From assembly GCF_000717655.1 (NCBI RefSeq), contig NZ_JNZY01000016.1:62001-126000 (forward strand): DNA of 64,000 nt, written 5' to 3'. The translations under genes and the position numbers were made by a program. This DNA comes from Streptomyces katrae (GTDB lineage: Bacteria > Actinomycetota > Actinomycetes > Streptomycetales > Streptomycetaceae). Positions 33,532-41,874 of this stretch are shown here, piece after piece. Below the pieces are notes generated by a model. The model made no database searches. It was not told the origin of the DNA and saw only the letters and a list, made by a program, of their open reading frames with translations. Position 1 is the stretch's first letter, and each line of letters starts with the position of its first letter.

Positions 33532-35895
33532 CTACTCCGGGCGCCCCGTGTAGAAGGCGACGGTGAGGTCCTTCACGAGGGCCTTGCGCTCGTAGTCGTC
33601 GAGTTCGACCAGCCCGCGTGAGGTCAGCCGGTGGACGGTGTCGTCGACCGCGTCCACGATCGAGGTCAGCACCGTGTCCCGGTGCTTGGCGTCGATGGCC
33701 GCGACCCGGCGCCGCCGCATCGCCTCGGCGACGTCGGGGGCGTACTCGATCCGGGTCGGCTGGGCCGAGTACACCTCGATCCCGACCGCCTCGGTCTCGG
33801 TCGCGAGCATCCGGGTCAGCGCGTCGCCGACGGCCTCGGCGTCGCGCAGCGTCGGGGCGTCGTCGTGGAAGGCATCGGCGGGCAGCTGGGACAGGACCCG
33901 GGCCATCGCGGATTCGACCTGCTCGGCGAGGTAGTCGGTGTGGTCCTCGACGGCGAGGGTGGCCCGGGCGGTGTCCTTGACCTGCCAGACGACCTGGACG
34001 ACGACCCGCAGGGCCAGGCCCCCGGAGTCCACGGCCGGCATGGGCTCGCTGCGCCAGTGCCGCAGCCGGACGTCGACGCGCTGGCGCAGGAGGAGCGGGC
34101 TGACCCAGGTGAGGCCGGTACGGCGGACCGTGCCGCGGTAGCGGCCGAAGAGGGTCAGCACCCAGGCGTGGCCTGCCTTGGCGCGGCCCAGTCCGCCGAG
34201 CGCGAGCAGCGCGACGATGCCGAGGAAGGCGAGCGGCGGCCAGTGGGTGGCGCGGAGCCCCTCGTAGGCGCGGGGGGTCGCGCCGAACGCGGCCACGAGG
34301 GTGGCCGGCACCGCCCCGGCCCGCCAGAGCACCGCCAGGCATCCGGCGAGGGCGAGCCCTCCGACGCCGACGCCGACCCAGCCGGGCAGTACGGGCCCGC
34401 GGTGCTCCCTGAGCCGGTCGTCGCCGCGCGGGACCCGGCGGCCGGGGGCGGGACGGGCGGCACGGGACCGCTGCACGGCGGCGGGGGCGGCGGCCGGGGG
34501 CCGGGCCTGGGCTCGGGCCGGCCGGGACTCCCCGGGGAACGGCAGGTGCACCGGCACCTCGGTGACCGCGGTCCCGCGGGCGGGCGCGGTGCGCGGCAGC
34601 TCCTGCGTGTCGGGCTCCTGGCGCTCCGCGCCCATCCCGCGGGCCACGGCCTGCGCGACGATGTCCGCGACCGCGGGTCCGGGCACTGCGGCGGGCACTG
34701 CGGCGGCCGGTTCGGCCGGGCCGTACGGCACCCCGGTCCCTGCTGTGCCGTGCCCGTGCGCGTGCCCGTGGGCGGACTCGGAGGCGGCTCGGAGGCCGGC
34801 CTGGCCGGACGCGTGGACGGGCTCGGGATCGGCCTGGAGGCCGGCCTGGCCGTGCGGGTGCGCGGAGTCGGAGCCGGCCTGGGGGCCGATCTGCCCGTGC
34901 AGGTGCGCCGGCTGGGGGCCGGCCTCCGGGTAGGCCTCGGGGTCGGCCACGCCGTACGCGGGGGCGCGACCGTGTGCCGCGGCCTCGGGCTCGGACTCGG
35001 GCTCGGGCTCGAGCTCGGCCTGGGGACCGGCGGGCGGCCACGCCTCGCCGTACCGCTGTGCGGGGCGGTCCGTCACCGGCTCGGTCCCGGCATCCGCCTC
35101 GGGACCGGCAGGCGGCCAGACCTGCCCGTGCGGGGGCGGCGGCTCGCCCCCGCCGCCGAAGCCGCGCAGGCGCAGGGTGGCCACGCCGGTGTGTGCGGCC
35201 TCGTCCGGGCCGGGCCCCGCCGGGGCCGGTACGCAGACCAGCGGATCGGGTTCGTGGCGGTACGGGCCCCCGCCGGACTCGGCGCGGTCGACGGCCCCGG
35301 CCAGTGCGGGCACCGGCTCGGCCTCGGCCCGGTTCCGGGCCGCCGGGACCTCGCTCCGGGCGGCGTCCGCCGCCGGGCGCCCGTGCGGCAGGGCGACCTC
35401 GCGTGGCGCGGCCACCAGCCTGGCCGGAGTCCCGGCAACCCACCCCCGCCGGCCGGAATCCGCCACCCCGGCCACCATGCCCGGAGACCCCGCCCCGGGG
35501 CCGGCCTGAGCGGCGTACGAGAGCGGGCCCGCAGCCGGAGCGGCCTGCGCCGCGTGCGGGAGCGGAGCCACGAGCCGCAAGGTCTCGGCGGGAGGCTCGG
35601 CCCCCGCCCCGGCCGGGTGCGCAGGCAGGTCCGCCGCTGCCCCGGCCACCCGAGCGGCCTGCCCGGAGTCCGGGACGACGGGGTCCGCGGCCGGAAGCCC
35701 GGCCGTCGGAGCTGCCTGCGCCGTGTCCGGGAGCGGATCCGTGAGCACGGCGGTGACGCGCAGCGGGTGGGGTGGGGTCGGGTACAGGTTGCCGGTGCCC
35801 CGCAGGGCCGGGGCTTGGGGGGCGGGCGGGGGCGTGGCTGCCGCGGAGGGGACGCGGAAGGTGCCCGTCGTCGAGGTGGTGTGCGTGGGGTACAT
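33532..35895 (-). CDS. SPFH/band-7 membrane protein with long disordered N-terminus
   Basis: A 787-residue protein in three parts. Residues 1 to ~475 are disordered, rich in Ala, Pro, Gly, Glu and His, with degenerate ~20-residue units around HGQAGLQADPEPVHASG. Two hydrophobic segments follow (about 515-535 and 560-580). The C-terminal SPFH domain (about 590-787) has AWVLTLFGRYRGTVRRTGLTWV, VVVQVVWQVKDTARA and MRRRRVAAIDAKH. SPFH proteins oligomerise into membrane microdomain scaffolds. The stop of the upstream amidase-like gene overlaps an ATGA at 35910, but the ATG at 35895 has the GGAGG site. The two genes form an operon. Confidence 0.82.
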   Translation of the reverse strand: MYPTHTTSTTGTFRVPSAAATPPPAPQAPALRGTGNLYPTPPHPLRVTAVLTDPLPDTAQAAPTAGLPAADPVVPDSGQAARVAGAAADLPAHPAGAGAEPPAETLRLVAPLPHAAQAAPAAGPLSYAAQAGPGAGSPGMVAGVADSGRRGWVAGTPARLVAAPREVALPHGRPAADAARSEVPAARNRAEAEPVPALAGAVDRAESGGGPYRHEPDPLVCVPAPAGPGPDEAAHTGVATLRLRGFGGGGEPPPPHGQVWPPAGPEADAGTEPVTDRPAQRYGEAWPPAGPQAELEPEPESEPEAAAHGRAPAYGVADPEAYPEAGPQPAHLHGQIGPQAGSDSAHPHGQAGLQADPEPVHASGQAGLRAASESAHGHAHGHGTAGTGVPYGPAEPAAAVPAAVPGPAVADIVAQAVARGMGAERQEPDTQELPRTAPARGTAVTEVPVHLPFPGESRPARAQARPPAAAPAAVQRSRAARPAPGRRVPRGDDRLREHRGPVLPGWVGVGVGGLALAGCLAVLWRAGAVPATLVAAFGATPRAYEGLRATHWPPLAFLGIVALLALGGLGRAKAGHAWVLTLFGRYRGTVRRTGLTWVSPLLLRQRVDVRLRHWRSEPMPAVDSGGLALRVVVQVVWQVKDTARATLAVEDHTDYLAEQVESAMARVLSQLPADAFHDDAPTLRDAEAVGDALTRMLATETEAVGIEVYSAQPTRIEYAPDVAEAMRRRRVAAIDAKHRDTVLTSIVDAVDDTVHRLTSRGLVELDDYERKALVKDLTVAFYTGRPE

Positions 35896-35906
35896 CGTTG
35901 CCTCCG

Positions 35907-37319
35907 TCATGCGAACAGCCGGCGCCAGGTTTCCGGGCCCGGGTAGCCGTCGGCCGCGGCGCCGCGCCAGCCCTGGGCGCGCTGGAAGGCCTCGACGCCG
36001 CGGCGGTCGGCCTCGCTCCAGCGGCCCCCCGGGCCGGACGGGTGGTTCTTGCCGAAGCCCTTCTTCACCAGCTGGCGGCCCAGGACGGCGATGAACGGGT
36101 GGGTGGACCCGGGGCGGAACGCCGACGGCCCCGGATAGGCCGGCACCCCGGCGGGGCCCGGTGCGGCGTCCACCGTGGGCCGGATGTCATTGCCCTTGTG
36201 TTCGACGAGCAGTTGCCAGGTGTGCGCGCCCGGGATCCCGTCGGCGTCCGCGCCCGTCCAGCCCTGGGCGGTCTGGAAGGCCTGGGTGGCCAGCCGGTCG
36301 GAGTCGCTCCACGCCTTGCTCGCGCCCTTGGGGTAGAAGCGGCGGCCGCCGCGGTCGATCAGCATCCGGCCCAGCTGGGCGACGTACTCGTTGTTCGCGC
36401 CCGGCCCGAACTGCGTGGCGCCGGGGAAGACCGTCGGGACCGCCGGCTTCGGGTCGGTCGCCGGGTCCGGCTCCGCGATGCCGCCCGTCACCCCGTTGAA
36501 CCGGTACGGCACGTACTTCGTCGCGTTGGTCCAGTAGCCGTACGGGGTGGTCCCCTTCCGCGTGGTCGGGCGGGTCTGCTCGTACGCGACGTAGTGCGTG
36601 CGCGTCTCGTCGACCCACCCGCCGAAGAGCACCACGTGCGAGCCGTTGGTGGGGTTCGACGGGTTGTGGAAGAGCAGCATGTCGCCCGGCAGCAGCTCCT
36701 CCTTGGTGATCTTGGTGGCGAATTTGTCGAGGCTGCCGGTCCACTCGTTCGTACCAAGGTTCCAGGCCATCGAGACGTAGCCGGAGCAGTCCTGCCGGTA
36801 GCCGTCGGACCAGTACGCGGACATGCTGTACGGGACCTGCGCGTCCAGCCACAGCTTCGCCCGGGTGATGATCGACGTCCGGTCGATCCGCTTGACGGCC
36901 GACGGCGCCCCGGGCAGACCCGCCGGCTTGGCCGGTGCCGGGCGCCCGTGCAGCGGGGACCGGCCGCCCTGCGGCGAGCCGGGGATGTCGGCGTCGGGGG
37001 CGTCGGGGGCGGGGGTGTCCAGGGAGACCGGCTCCGGGCCGGCCACCGGGGTGGCCGCCGCCAGTGCGGCCGAGCCGCCACCGCTCAGGACCACGCCCGC
37101 CGCGGTGGCCAGCACCAGCGCCCGGCGGGTCCCGCGGGCGGCCGGGTGGCCGCCGTCACGGAGCGGTATGGCCCGTGCGCGGGCGAGGGCACGACGGCGC
37201 TGCGTGCAGCCGAGGCAGGCGCAGTCGCCTGCGGGCTCGTACTCCTCGAAAACGGGCATCGGCATCGCTGCAGGCATGGGTGCAGGCATCTGCACATGCA
37301 TCGGCGGCTGGATCGTCAT
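35907..37319 (-). CDS. Exported cysteine amidase/peptidase with two peptidoglycan-binding domains
   Basis: A 470-residue protein. The N-terminus (1-60) has a CACLGC motif and basic residues, then a hydrophobic export segment (about 66-90, RGTRRALVLATAAGVVL). A catalytic domain (about 150-290) has Cys178 in YRQDCSGYVSMAW and His228 in GSHVVLFGGW, the NlpC/P60-like Cys-His pair. Two peptidoglycan-binding repeats close the protein (about 320-385 and 400-470), each with the pattern ...W(S)DR...AFQ.AQGW.GA.ADG.PG..TW..L. It probably cuts or remodels cell-wall peptides. It is the first gene of an operon with the SPFH protein. Confidence 0.83.
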   Translation of the reverse strand: MTIQPPMHVQMPAPMPAAMPMPVFEEYEPAGDCACLGCTQRRRALARARAIPLRDGGHPAARGTRRALVLATAAGVVLSGGGSAALAAATPVAGPEPVSLDTPAPDAPDADIPGSPQGGRSPLHGRPAPAKPAGLPGAPSAVKRIDRTSIITRAKLWLDAQVPYSMSAYWSDGYRQDCSGYVSMAWNLGTNEWTGSLDKFATKITKEELLPGDMLLFHNPSNPTNGSHVVLFGGWVDETRTHYVAYEQTRPTTRKGTTPYGYWTNATKYVPYRFNGVTGGIAEPDPATDPKPAVPTVFPGATQFGPGANNEYVAQLGRMLIDRGGRRFYPKGASKAWSDSDRLATQAFQTAQGWTGADADGIPGAHTWQLLVEHKGNDIRPTVDAAPGPAGVPAYPGPSAFRPGSTHPFIAVLGRQLVKKGFGKNHPSGPGGRWSEADRRGVEAFQRAQGWRGAAADGYPGPETWRRLFA

Positions 37320-37505
37320 GCGGTTCCGTCCACTCCCCTGCTCGTCGCTGGTCCGGCGGGCCACGCATCTGTCGGGGCATCAGATTCGGTTCGGCCCAGA
37401 CATATCGTGCACGATAAACCCCTTAAACATGGGTTAATCGGACAAGGCGGGCGCGGCTGGTCACGAGCACCACTCGAGGTGGGGTAGAGTTTTCCCTGTC
37501 AGCAA

Positions 37506-37579
37506 GCGCCGCTAGCTCAGTTGGTTAGAGCAGCTGACTCTTAATCAGCGGGTCCGGGGTTCGAGTCCCTGGCGGCGCA
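37506..37579 (+). tRNA. tRNA-Lys (CTT), copy 3
   Basis: Identical to the other two copies; acceptor 37506-37512 with 37572-37578, discriminator A at 37579. The eight bases before it (GTCAGCAA) are the same as before copy 1. Confidence 0.97.
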
Positions 37580-37587
37580 CAGACAGG

Positions 37588-37623
37588 AAAAGCCCCTCGC
37601 AGCGAAAGCTGCGAGGGGCTTTT
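37588..37623 (+). terminator. tRNA-Lys copy 3 terminator
   Basis: A perfect 16-bp stem (37588-37603 with 37608-37623) with GAAA tetraloop ends in a T-run, an ideal Rho-independent terminator. Confidence 0.95.
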
Positions 37624-37766
37624 TCGTCGTGCCGCCCGGCCCTAGGGTGGCGGGGGCCTCCTGCGCCGGTCCCCGGACTCCTCCCGCGGCCCGGGCGCGC
37701 CGCACGGTCGAGGACCGGACGTCCGGCGGTGCCGGGGCGGGTGCGCGCGACCGTGCGCGTGTCGCC

Positions 37767-38504
37767 TCACGCCGCCGCGCCGGACCGGACTCCCGCTCCG
37801 GCGCCACCGCCCGCGCCGGTACGTGCGCCCGTACCCGGCCCCGGGGGCGGGGTCGTGCCCGTCAGGTAGGCCGAGACGACCACGTTCGCCGTGTACTCCT
37901 TGGCCGCCTTGTCGTACGTTCCCCCGCAGGTCACCAGGCGCAGCTCGGCCCGGCCGGGGACCCGCGGACCGTAGGCGCGGTGCGCGTCGAAGCGGGCCCG
38001 CTCGTAGACCCGTACGTCCTCGATCGTGAACTCGGCGACCGAACCGTCCATCCGCACCACGCGCACCGTGCCGCCCGGGCGTGCCGAGCTCAGGCCGTAG
38101 AACACCGCCGGCTTCGAGGCCGTGTCCACGTGCCCGACGAGCAGCGCGGCCCCGGCCTCGCCCGGCTTGGCGCCGCCGCCCCACCAGCCGACCGTGCCGG
38201 GGCGGTCGAACGGCGGCGGATCGACGGCGCCCTGGGCATCGAGGCCGCGGGAGATCACCGGCGCCTGGATGCCCATCGACGGCACGTCGACCCGTGCCGG
38301 CACGGACGCCGCCAGCGGCGCGTGCGCGACGGGCAGCCCCGGGACCGGGATCGACGATCCGCCCGCCGGTGCGGCGGACGGGCTCGGCGGGACGCCGGTG
38401 ATCTCGCGGCCCCACAGCCACAGGCCGAGCACCAGCACGGACCATGCGGCGAAGGTCAGCAGCCGCCCGCCGCCGGAGGACCTGGGCTCCCCCGAGCCCG
38501 TCAC
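37767..38504 (-). CDS. Class F sortase
   Basis: A 245-residue membrane-anchored cysteine transpeptidase of the actinobacterial class F. An N-terminal membrane anchor (about 15-32) precedes a Pro-rich stalk, then the sortase barrel (about 65-220). The catalytic residues appear as His125 in LLVGHVDT and Cys193 in LRLVTCGGTYD; this TCGG form is typical of class F. The tail is Gly/Ala-rich. The GTG start at 38504 lies 10 bp after the stop of the upstream gene for a putative surface protein, which suggests they are co-expressed. Confidence 0.9.
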   Translation of the reverse strand: MTGSGEPRSSGGGRLLTFAAWSVLVLGLWLWGREITGVPPSPSAAPAGGSSIPVPGLPVAHAPLAASVPARVDVPSMGIQAPVISRGLDAQGAVDPPPFDRPGTVGWWGGGAKPGEAGAALLVGHVDTASKPAVFYGLSSARPGGTVRVVRMDGSVAEFTIEDVRVYERARFDAHRAYGPRVPGRAELRLVTCGGTYDKAAKEYTANVVVSAYLTGTTPPPGPGTGARTGAGGGAGAGVRSGAAA

Positions 38505-38514
38505 CGGCGGGCCC

Positions 38515-39162
38515 TCACTCGCCGCTGCGGCGCCGGCGCAGCGTCAGCGCCCGGAACGCGACGGCCAGGGTGGCCGCGGTGGCGAGCACGGCGCCGATCA
38601 CGGTGTGCGGGAGGCCGGGGCCGTCGCCCCCGTGGTTCTTCTTGGCGGCCGCGGCCTGTTCCTGCGCCGCGAGCTCGGCGGACATGCCGCCGCCGCCCGC
38701 GTGGACGGGCCAGACGGGAGACCGGTGGGGATTCGGCCGGTCGTGCTCCTTCTCGCGCTCCTTGTCACGGTCCTTCTCGTGGCCGTCGCGCCGGCGGACG
38801 ACCTCGATGGAGCCGCGGACGCGGTCCTCACCCCCGTCGCACTTCACCCGGATGTCGTGCCAGCCGGGCTGGGCCGTGGAGCTGACCATCGCGTCGCCCG
38901 TCAGCGTCCTGTCCCCGTCGCGGCCGGACGACAGGTGGACCTCCGACACGAAGACGGCGGACCTGGCGGACGCCCATCTGTCCTCACATCCGCGGACGCG
39001 CAGCTTGACCTGCGCCCCCGGCTCGGCCTGGTGCGGATCGACCGAGACGCCGCCGCGGTTCTCCTCGCCCGCCGCGAGAACGGTGGGCGCGGACACGGCG
39101 GTGAGCGCCGTCAGGGCGACGGCCACCCCGGTGACACGGAGAGCGATCAGAGCACTGCGCAT
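38515..39162 (-). CDS. Secreted surface protein with LPxT-like C-terminus, putative sortase partner
   Basis: The 215-residue precursor has a signal peptide (1-30), a beta-rich domain (about 35-120, with two Cys in RVRGCEDRW and IRVKCDGGED), and a charged Lys/Glu/Asp/His stretch (about 123-145). The C-terminus contains LPHT, a hydrophobic segment (about 187-205) and RRRR. The LPHT-hydrophobic-Arg tail looks like a cell-wall sorting signal without the usual Gly. The GAGGAGG ribosome site fixes the start. It is directly followed by a class F sortase gene. Confidence 0.78.
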   Translation of the reverse strand: MRSALIALRVTGVAVALTALTAVSAPTVLAAGEENRGGVSVDPHQAEPGAQVKLRVRGCEDRWASARSAVFVSEVHLSSGRDGDRTLTGDAMVSSTAQPGWHDIRVKCDGGEDRVRGSIEVVRRRDGHEKDRDKEREKEHDRPNPHRSPVWPVHAGGGGMSAELAAQEQAAAAKKNHGGDGPGLPHTVIGAVLATAATLAVAFRALTLRRRRSGE

Positions 39163-39198
39163 GGTGAACCTCCTCAACAAAGAGGTTCACGCGCGGCG

Positions 39199-39222
39199 CG
39201 GCGCTCCGCATCCGGAGCGCCG
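39199..39222 (-). terminator. Terminator after the HAD gene
   Basis: A 10-bp stem (39199-39208 with 39213-39222) with a 4-base loop lies 20 bp downstream of the minus-strand stop at 39242. Confidence 0.75.
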
Positions 39223-39241
39223 CGGGCTTGACCCGTTCGGA

Positions 39242-40021
39242 TCAGACGAGATCGACCAGGTCGGCGATGGAGTCGACGGTCTTGGTCGGGCGGTAGGGGA
39301 ACTTCTCGGTGTCCGCGGCGGAGGTCAGTCCGGTCAGGACGAGGAAGGTCTGCATGCCGGCCTCGAGCCCGGCCAGGACGTCGGTGTCCATGCGGTCGCC
39401 GATCATCGCGCTGCTCTCGGAGTGCGCGCCGATGGCGTTCAGGCCGGTCCGCATCATGAGCGGGTTGGGCTTGCCGGCGAAGTACGGCCGCTTGCCGGTC
39501 GCCTTGGTGATCAGCGCGGCGACGGCGCCGGTGGCCGGGAGCGGTCCCTCGGTGGAGGGGCCGGTCTCGTCGGGGTTGGTGCAGATGAAGCGGGCGCCGG
39601 CGTTGATCAGGCGGACCGCCTTCGTCATCGCCTCGAAGCTGTACGTCCGGGTCTCGCCCAGGACGACGTAGTCGGGCTCGTGGTCGGTCAGGATGTAGCC
39701 GATGTCGTGCAGGGCGGTGGTGAGGCCGGCTTCGCCGATGACGTACGCGGTGCCGCCCGGCCGCTGGTCGTCGAGGAACTTGGCGGTGGCGAGCGCCGAG
39801 GTCCAGATGTTCTCGACGGGGACGTCGAGGCCCATACGGGACAGCCGGGCCTGGAGGTCGCGCGGGGTGTAGATGGAGTTGTTGGTCAGGACCAGGAAGG
39901 GCTTGCCGGATTCGCGCAGCCGCTTGATGAAGGCATCGGCGCCCGGGATCGGGGTGCCCTCGTGGATCAGGACCCCGTCCATGTCGGTGAGCCAGGATTC
40001 GATCGGCTTGCGCTCTGCCAC
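39242..40021 (-). CDS. HAD-IIA (NagD-like) phosphatase
   Basis: A 259-residue phosphatase. HAD motif I is WLTDMDGVLIHEG (nucleophile Asp13), motif II FLVLTNNS, motif III with Lys in FAGKPNPLM, and motif IV MIGDRMDTDVLAG. The cap is type C2a, as in NagD and phosphoglycolate/4-nitrophenylphosphatase-like enzymes. The substrate is unknown. The GTG start has GGAGAA upstream. It is a separate transcription unit flanked by terminators. Confidence 0.9.
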   Translation of the reverse strand: MAERKPIESWLTDMDGVLIHEGTPIPGADAFIKRLRESGKPFLVLTNNSIYTPRDLQARLSRMGLDVPVENIWTSALATAKFLDDQRPGGTAYVIGEAGLTTALHDIGYILTDHEPDYVVLGETRTYSFEAMTKAVRLINAGARFICTNPDETGPSTEGPLPATGAVAALITKATGKRPYFAGKPNPLMMRTGLNAIGAHSESSAMIGDRMDTDVLAGLEAGMQTFLVLTGLTSAADTEKFPYRPTKTVDSIADLVDLV

Positions 40022-40105
40022 TGGACTGTTCTCCGCTCTCGGTGGCCGTGACTCTGACCTGTCACCTTCGGCCGGTGACCGCTGGTCTGAACCACCCTAT
40101 CGGGG

Positions 40106-40140
40106 CCGGGCCATGGACGCTGCGGGCGTCCACAGCCCGG
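40106..40140 (-). terminator. Terminator after the secreted phosphatase gene
   Basis: A compound hairpin: 6-bp outer arms (40106-40111 with 40135-40140) and 7-bp inner arms (40114-40120 with 40126-40132), 16 bp after the minus-strand stop at 40157. Confidence 0.7.
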
Positions 40141-40156
40141 AACGCGGGGGTCTGGA

Positions 40157-41695
40157 TCAGCCGAGCTCGACGTTGTCGACGGTCCAGTACCAGTTGTTGG
40201 TGCCGGCGTAGCGGAAGCGGATCTGGACGTCGGTGGCGCCGGCCGGGACCTGGAGGCCCAGGGACTCCGACCTGGCGACCGCGTCGGCGGTGTAGTTCTT
40301 GACGACGGTCGGCGTACCGCCGTCGTAGGAGACCAGGACCTGGGCGGTCTGGCCGGCCTCGTGGTGGTAGTGGGTCTGGAAGGTCAGGTTCCTCGTGGTA
40401 CCGCCGGTGACCGCCCACTTGGGGGTGATCAGGGTGGAGTCGTAGGAGCCGGTGTGGGACTTGTCGTCCCACTCGTCGGAGTCGGCGACGGCGAACACGT
40501 CGCGGGAGCGGACGTTCAGCTCGCGCCACTGGTCACGCTGGGCCTGGCTCCAGAACTCGTCGGTCGCGAAGGCCCAGCCGGCCCACTCGGTGACGCCGCC
40601 GGTGCCCATCTTGGAGTTGTCGACCGCCCAGCCGGCCGGCGGGGTGTGCGTGAAGCCCTTGACGCCCGCGGGGATGCCCGTCTCGTCCACGCGACCCTGG
40701 AGGTTCGGCCGCAGGGTGTCGAACGGGTCGTTGTCGCCGGGGGCGTTCAGCGGGATGCCGTCGATCGCGGAGCCGGGGTCGACGCCGACCTGCGCGAGGG
40801 CGGTGGCCGCCACGTCGACGAGCTTGACGTCGGCGCGGACCGAACCGGCCGGGATGCCTCCGCCCTTGGCGATGACGAAGGTGCCGCGCTCCTGGATGGT
40901 GGAGCCGCCGTGGCCGCCGGCGTCGGTGTGCCCGTGGTCGGTGGTGACCAGGATCTTCCAGTTCTCCTGGGCGTACGTGGGGCGGTTCTGGACGGCGGTG
41001 AGGAGCTGGCCGACCATCGCGTCGACGCGGCCGATCGCGTCGAGGTACTGCCGGCTGGCGGCGCCGTAGGAGTGCCCGGCGCCGTCGACCTGGCCGAAGT
41101 ACACGAACGCGGCGTCCGGGTTCTGATCGCGCAGCTCGGCGGAGGCCGCGGCGGCGATCTTCGGGTCCTCGGTGCCGTAGCCGTCACGGTCACCCTTGAG
41201 GCTGAGGCGCTTGTCGACCTTGGCGGAGAAGATCGGGCCGCCCGCGTCGGTGGAGGTGATGGGCTCCCAGTCGGCGGCCGCGTACGTGTTGAGCGACGGC
41301 TTGGCGTTCTCGATGCGGGTCAGGAAGTCGGGGTGGGCCGTGGGGTTCCGGCCGGTGAAGGTGTTGTCCTTCACGCCGTGCTTGTCGGGCCAGACACCGG
41401 TGGCGATGGTGGACCAGCCGGGGCCCGAGGAGGTGGCGGCCATCGGGTTCGCGTAGAGGGTGCTCTTCGCGGTCAGGCCCTGGGCCATCAGGCCTTGCAG
41501 GTGGGGGGCGTCGGCGGCCTTGACGCGGTCCAGGACCGTGCCGTCGATGCCGATGACGAGGACCTTGCCGGTGATCGTCGCAGTGGTGGTGGCGGCCGTT
41601 TCGGCGGTGGCGGCGTGCGCAGTGAGGGCGGTGGCGAGCAGGGCCGTGGCGGTGGCGGTCACGGCGAGGGCGCGTCCTGACAGGACAGTGGGCAC
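40157..41695 (-). CDS. Secreted alkaline-phosphatase-superfamily phosphodiesterase/phosphatase
   Basis: The 512-residue precursor has a signal peptide (about 1-30). The type I phosphodiesterase/nucleotide-pyrophosphatase domain shows the metal site VIGIDGTVLD, the nucleophile Ser/Thr region MAATSSGPGWSTIATGV, FGQVDGAGHSYG and TTDHGHTDAGGHGG. A beta-sandwich C-terminal domain (about 385-512) follows. It should release phosphate from extracellular esters or phosphonates. The GTG at 41695 has GGAGGAG. Its promoter carries the same 16-bp element as the phosphonate operon, so it belongs to that regulon even though it is separated from PhnS by 179 bp. Confidence 0.85.
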   Translation of the reverse strand: MPTVLSGRALAVTATATALLATALTAHAATAETAATTTATITGKVLVIGIDGTVLDRVKAADAPHLQGLMAQGLTAKSTLYANPMAATSSGPGWSTIATGVWPDKHGVKDNTFTGRNPTAHPDFLTRIENAKPSLNTYAAADWEPITSTDAGGPIFSAKVDKRLSLKGDRDGYGTEDPKIAAAASAELRDQNPDAAFVYFGQVDGAGHSYGAASRQYLDAIGRVDAMVGQLLTAVQNRPTYAQENWKILVTTDHGHTDAGGHGGSTIQERGTFVIAKGGGIPAGSVRADVKLVDVAATALAQVGVDPGSAIDGIPLNAPGDNDPFDTLRPNLQGRVDETGIPAGVKGFTHTPPAGWAVDNSKMGTGGVTEWAGWAFATDEFWSQAQRDQWRELNVRSRDVFAVADSDEWDDKSHTGSYDSTLITPKWAVTGGTTRNLTFQTHYHHEAGQTAQVLVSYDGGTPTVVKNYTADAVARSESLGLQVPAGATDVQIRFRYAGTNNWYWTVDNVELG

Positions 41696-41814
41696 GTACT
41701 CCTCCGGGAGTGATCGTGGGGAAGGCGCAGGTGGACTTGCCTGGGGCGTACCTGAGGGCGTACGCCGCGAAGTGCGTGGACGTGCGCCGGGCCCGGACCG
41801 AAGGTGCGGTCTTC

Positions 41815-41830
41815 GGTCCAGACCCGTTAT
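41815..41830 (-). promoter_or_regulatory. Shared operator/promoter element of the secreted phosphatase
   Basis: On the minus strand this reads ATAACGGGTCTGGACC. It matches the element at 47731-47746 (ATAACGGGTCTAGTCC) at 14 of 16 positions. CATAAC could be the -10 box, with the GGTCTGGACC palindrome just downstream, a typical repressor position. Confidence 0.7.
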
Positions 41831-41874
41831 GCAAGCGTCACTTTCCTGGTCGTGGGTGACCAGGAGGCAACCGG

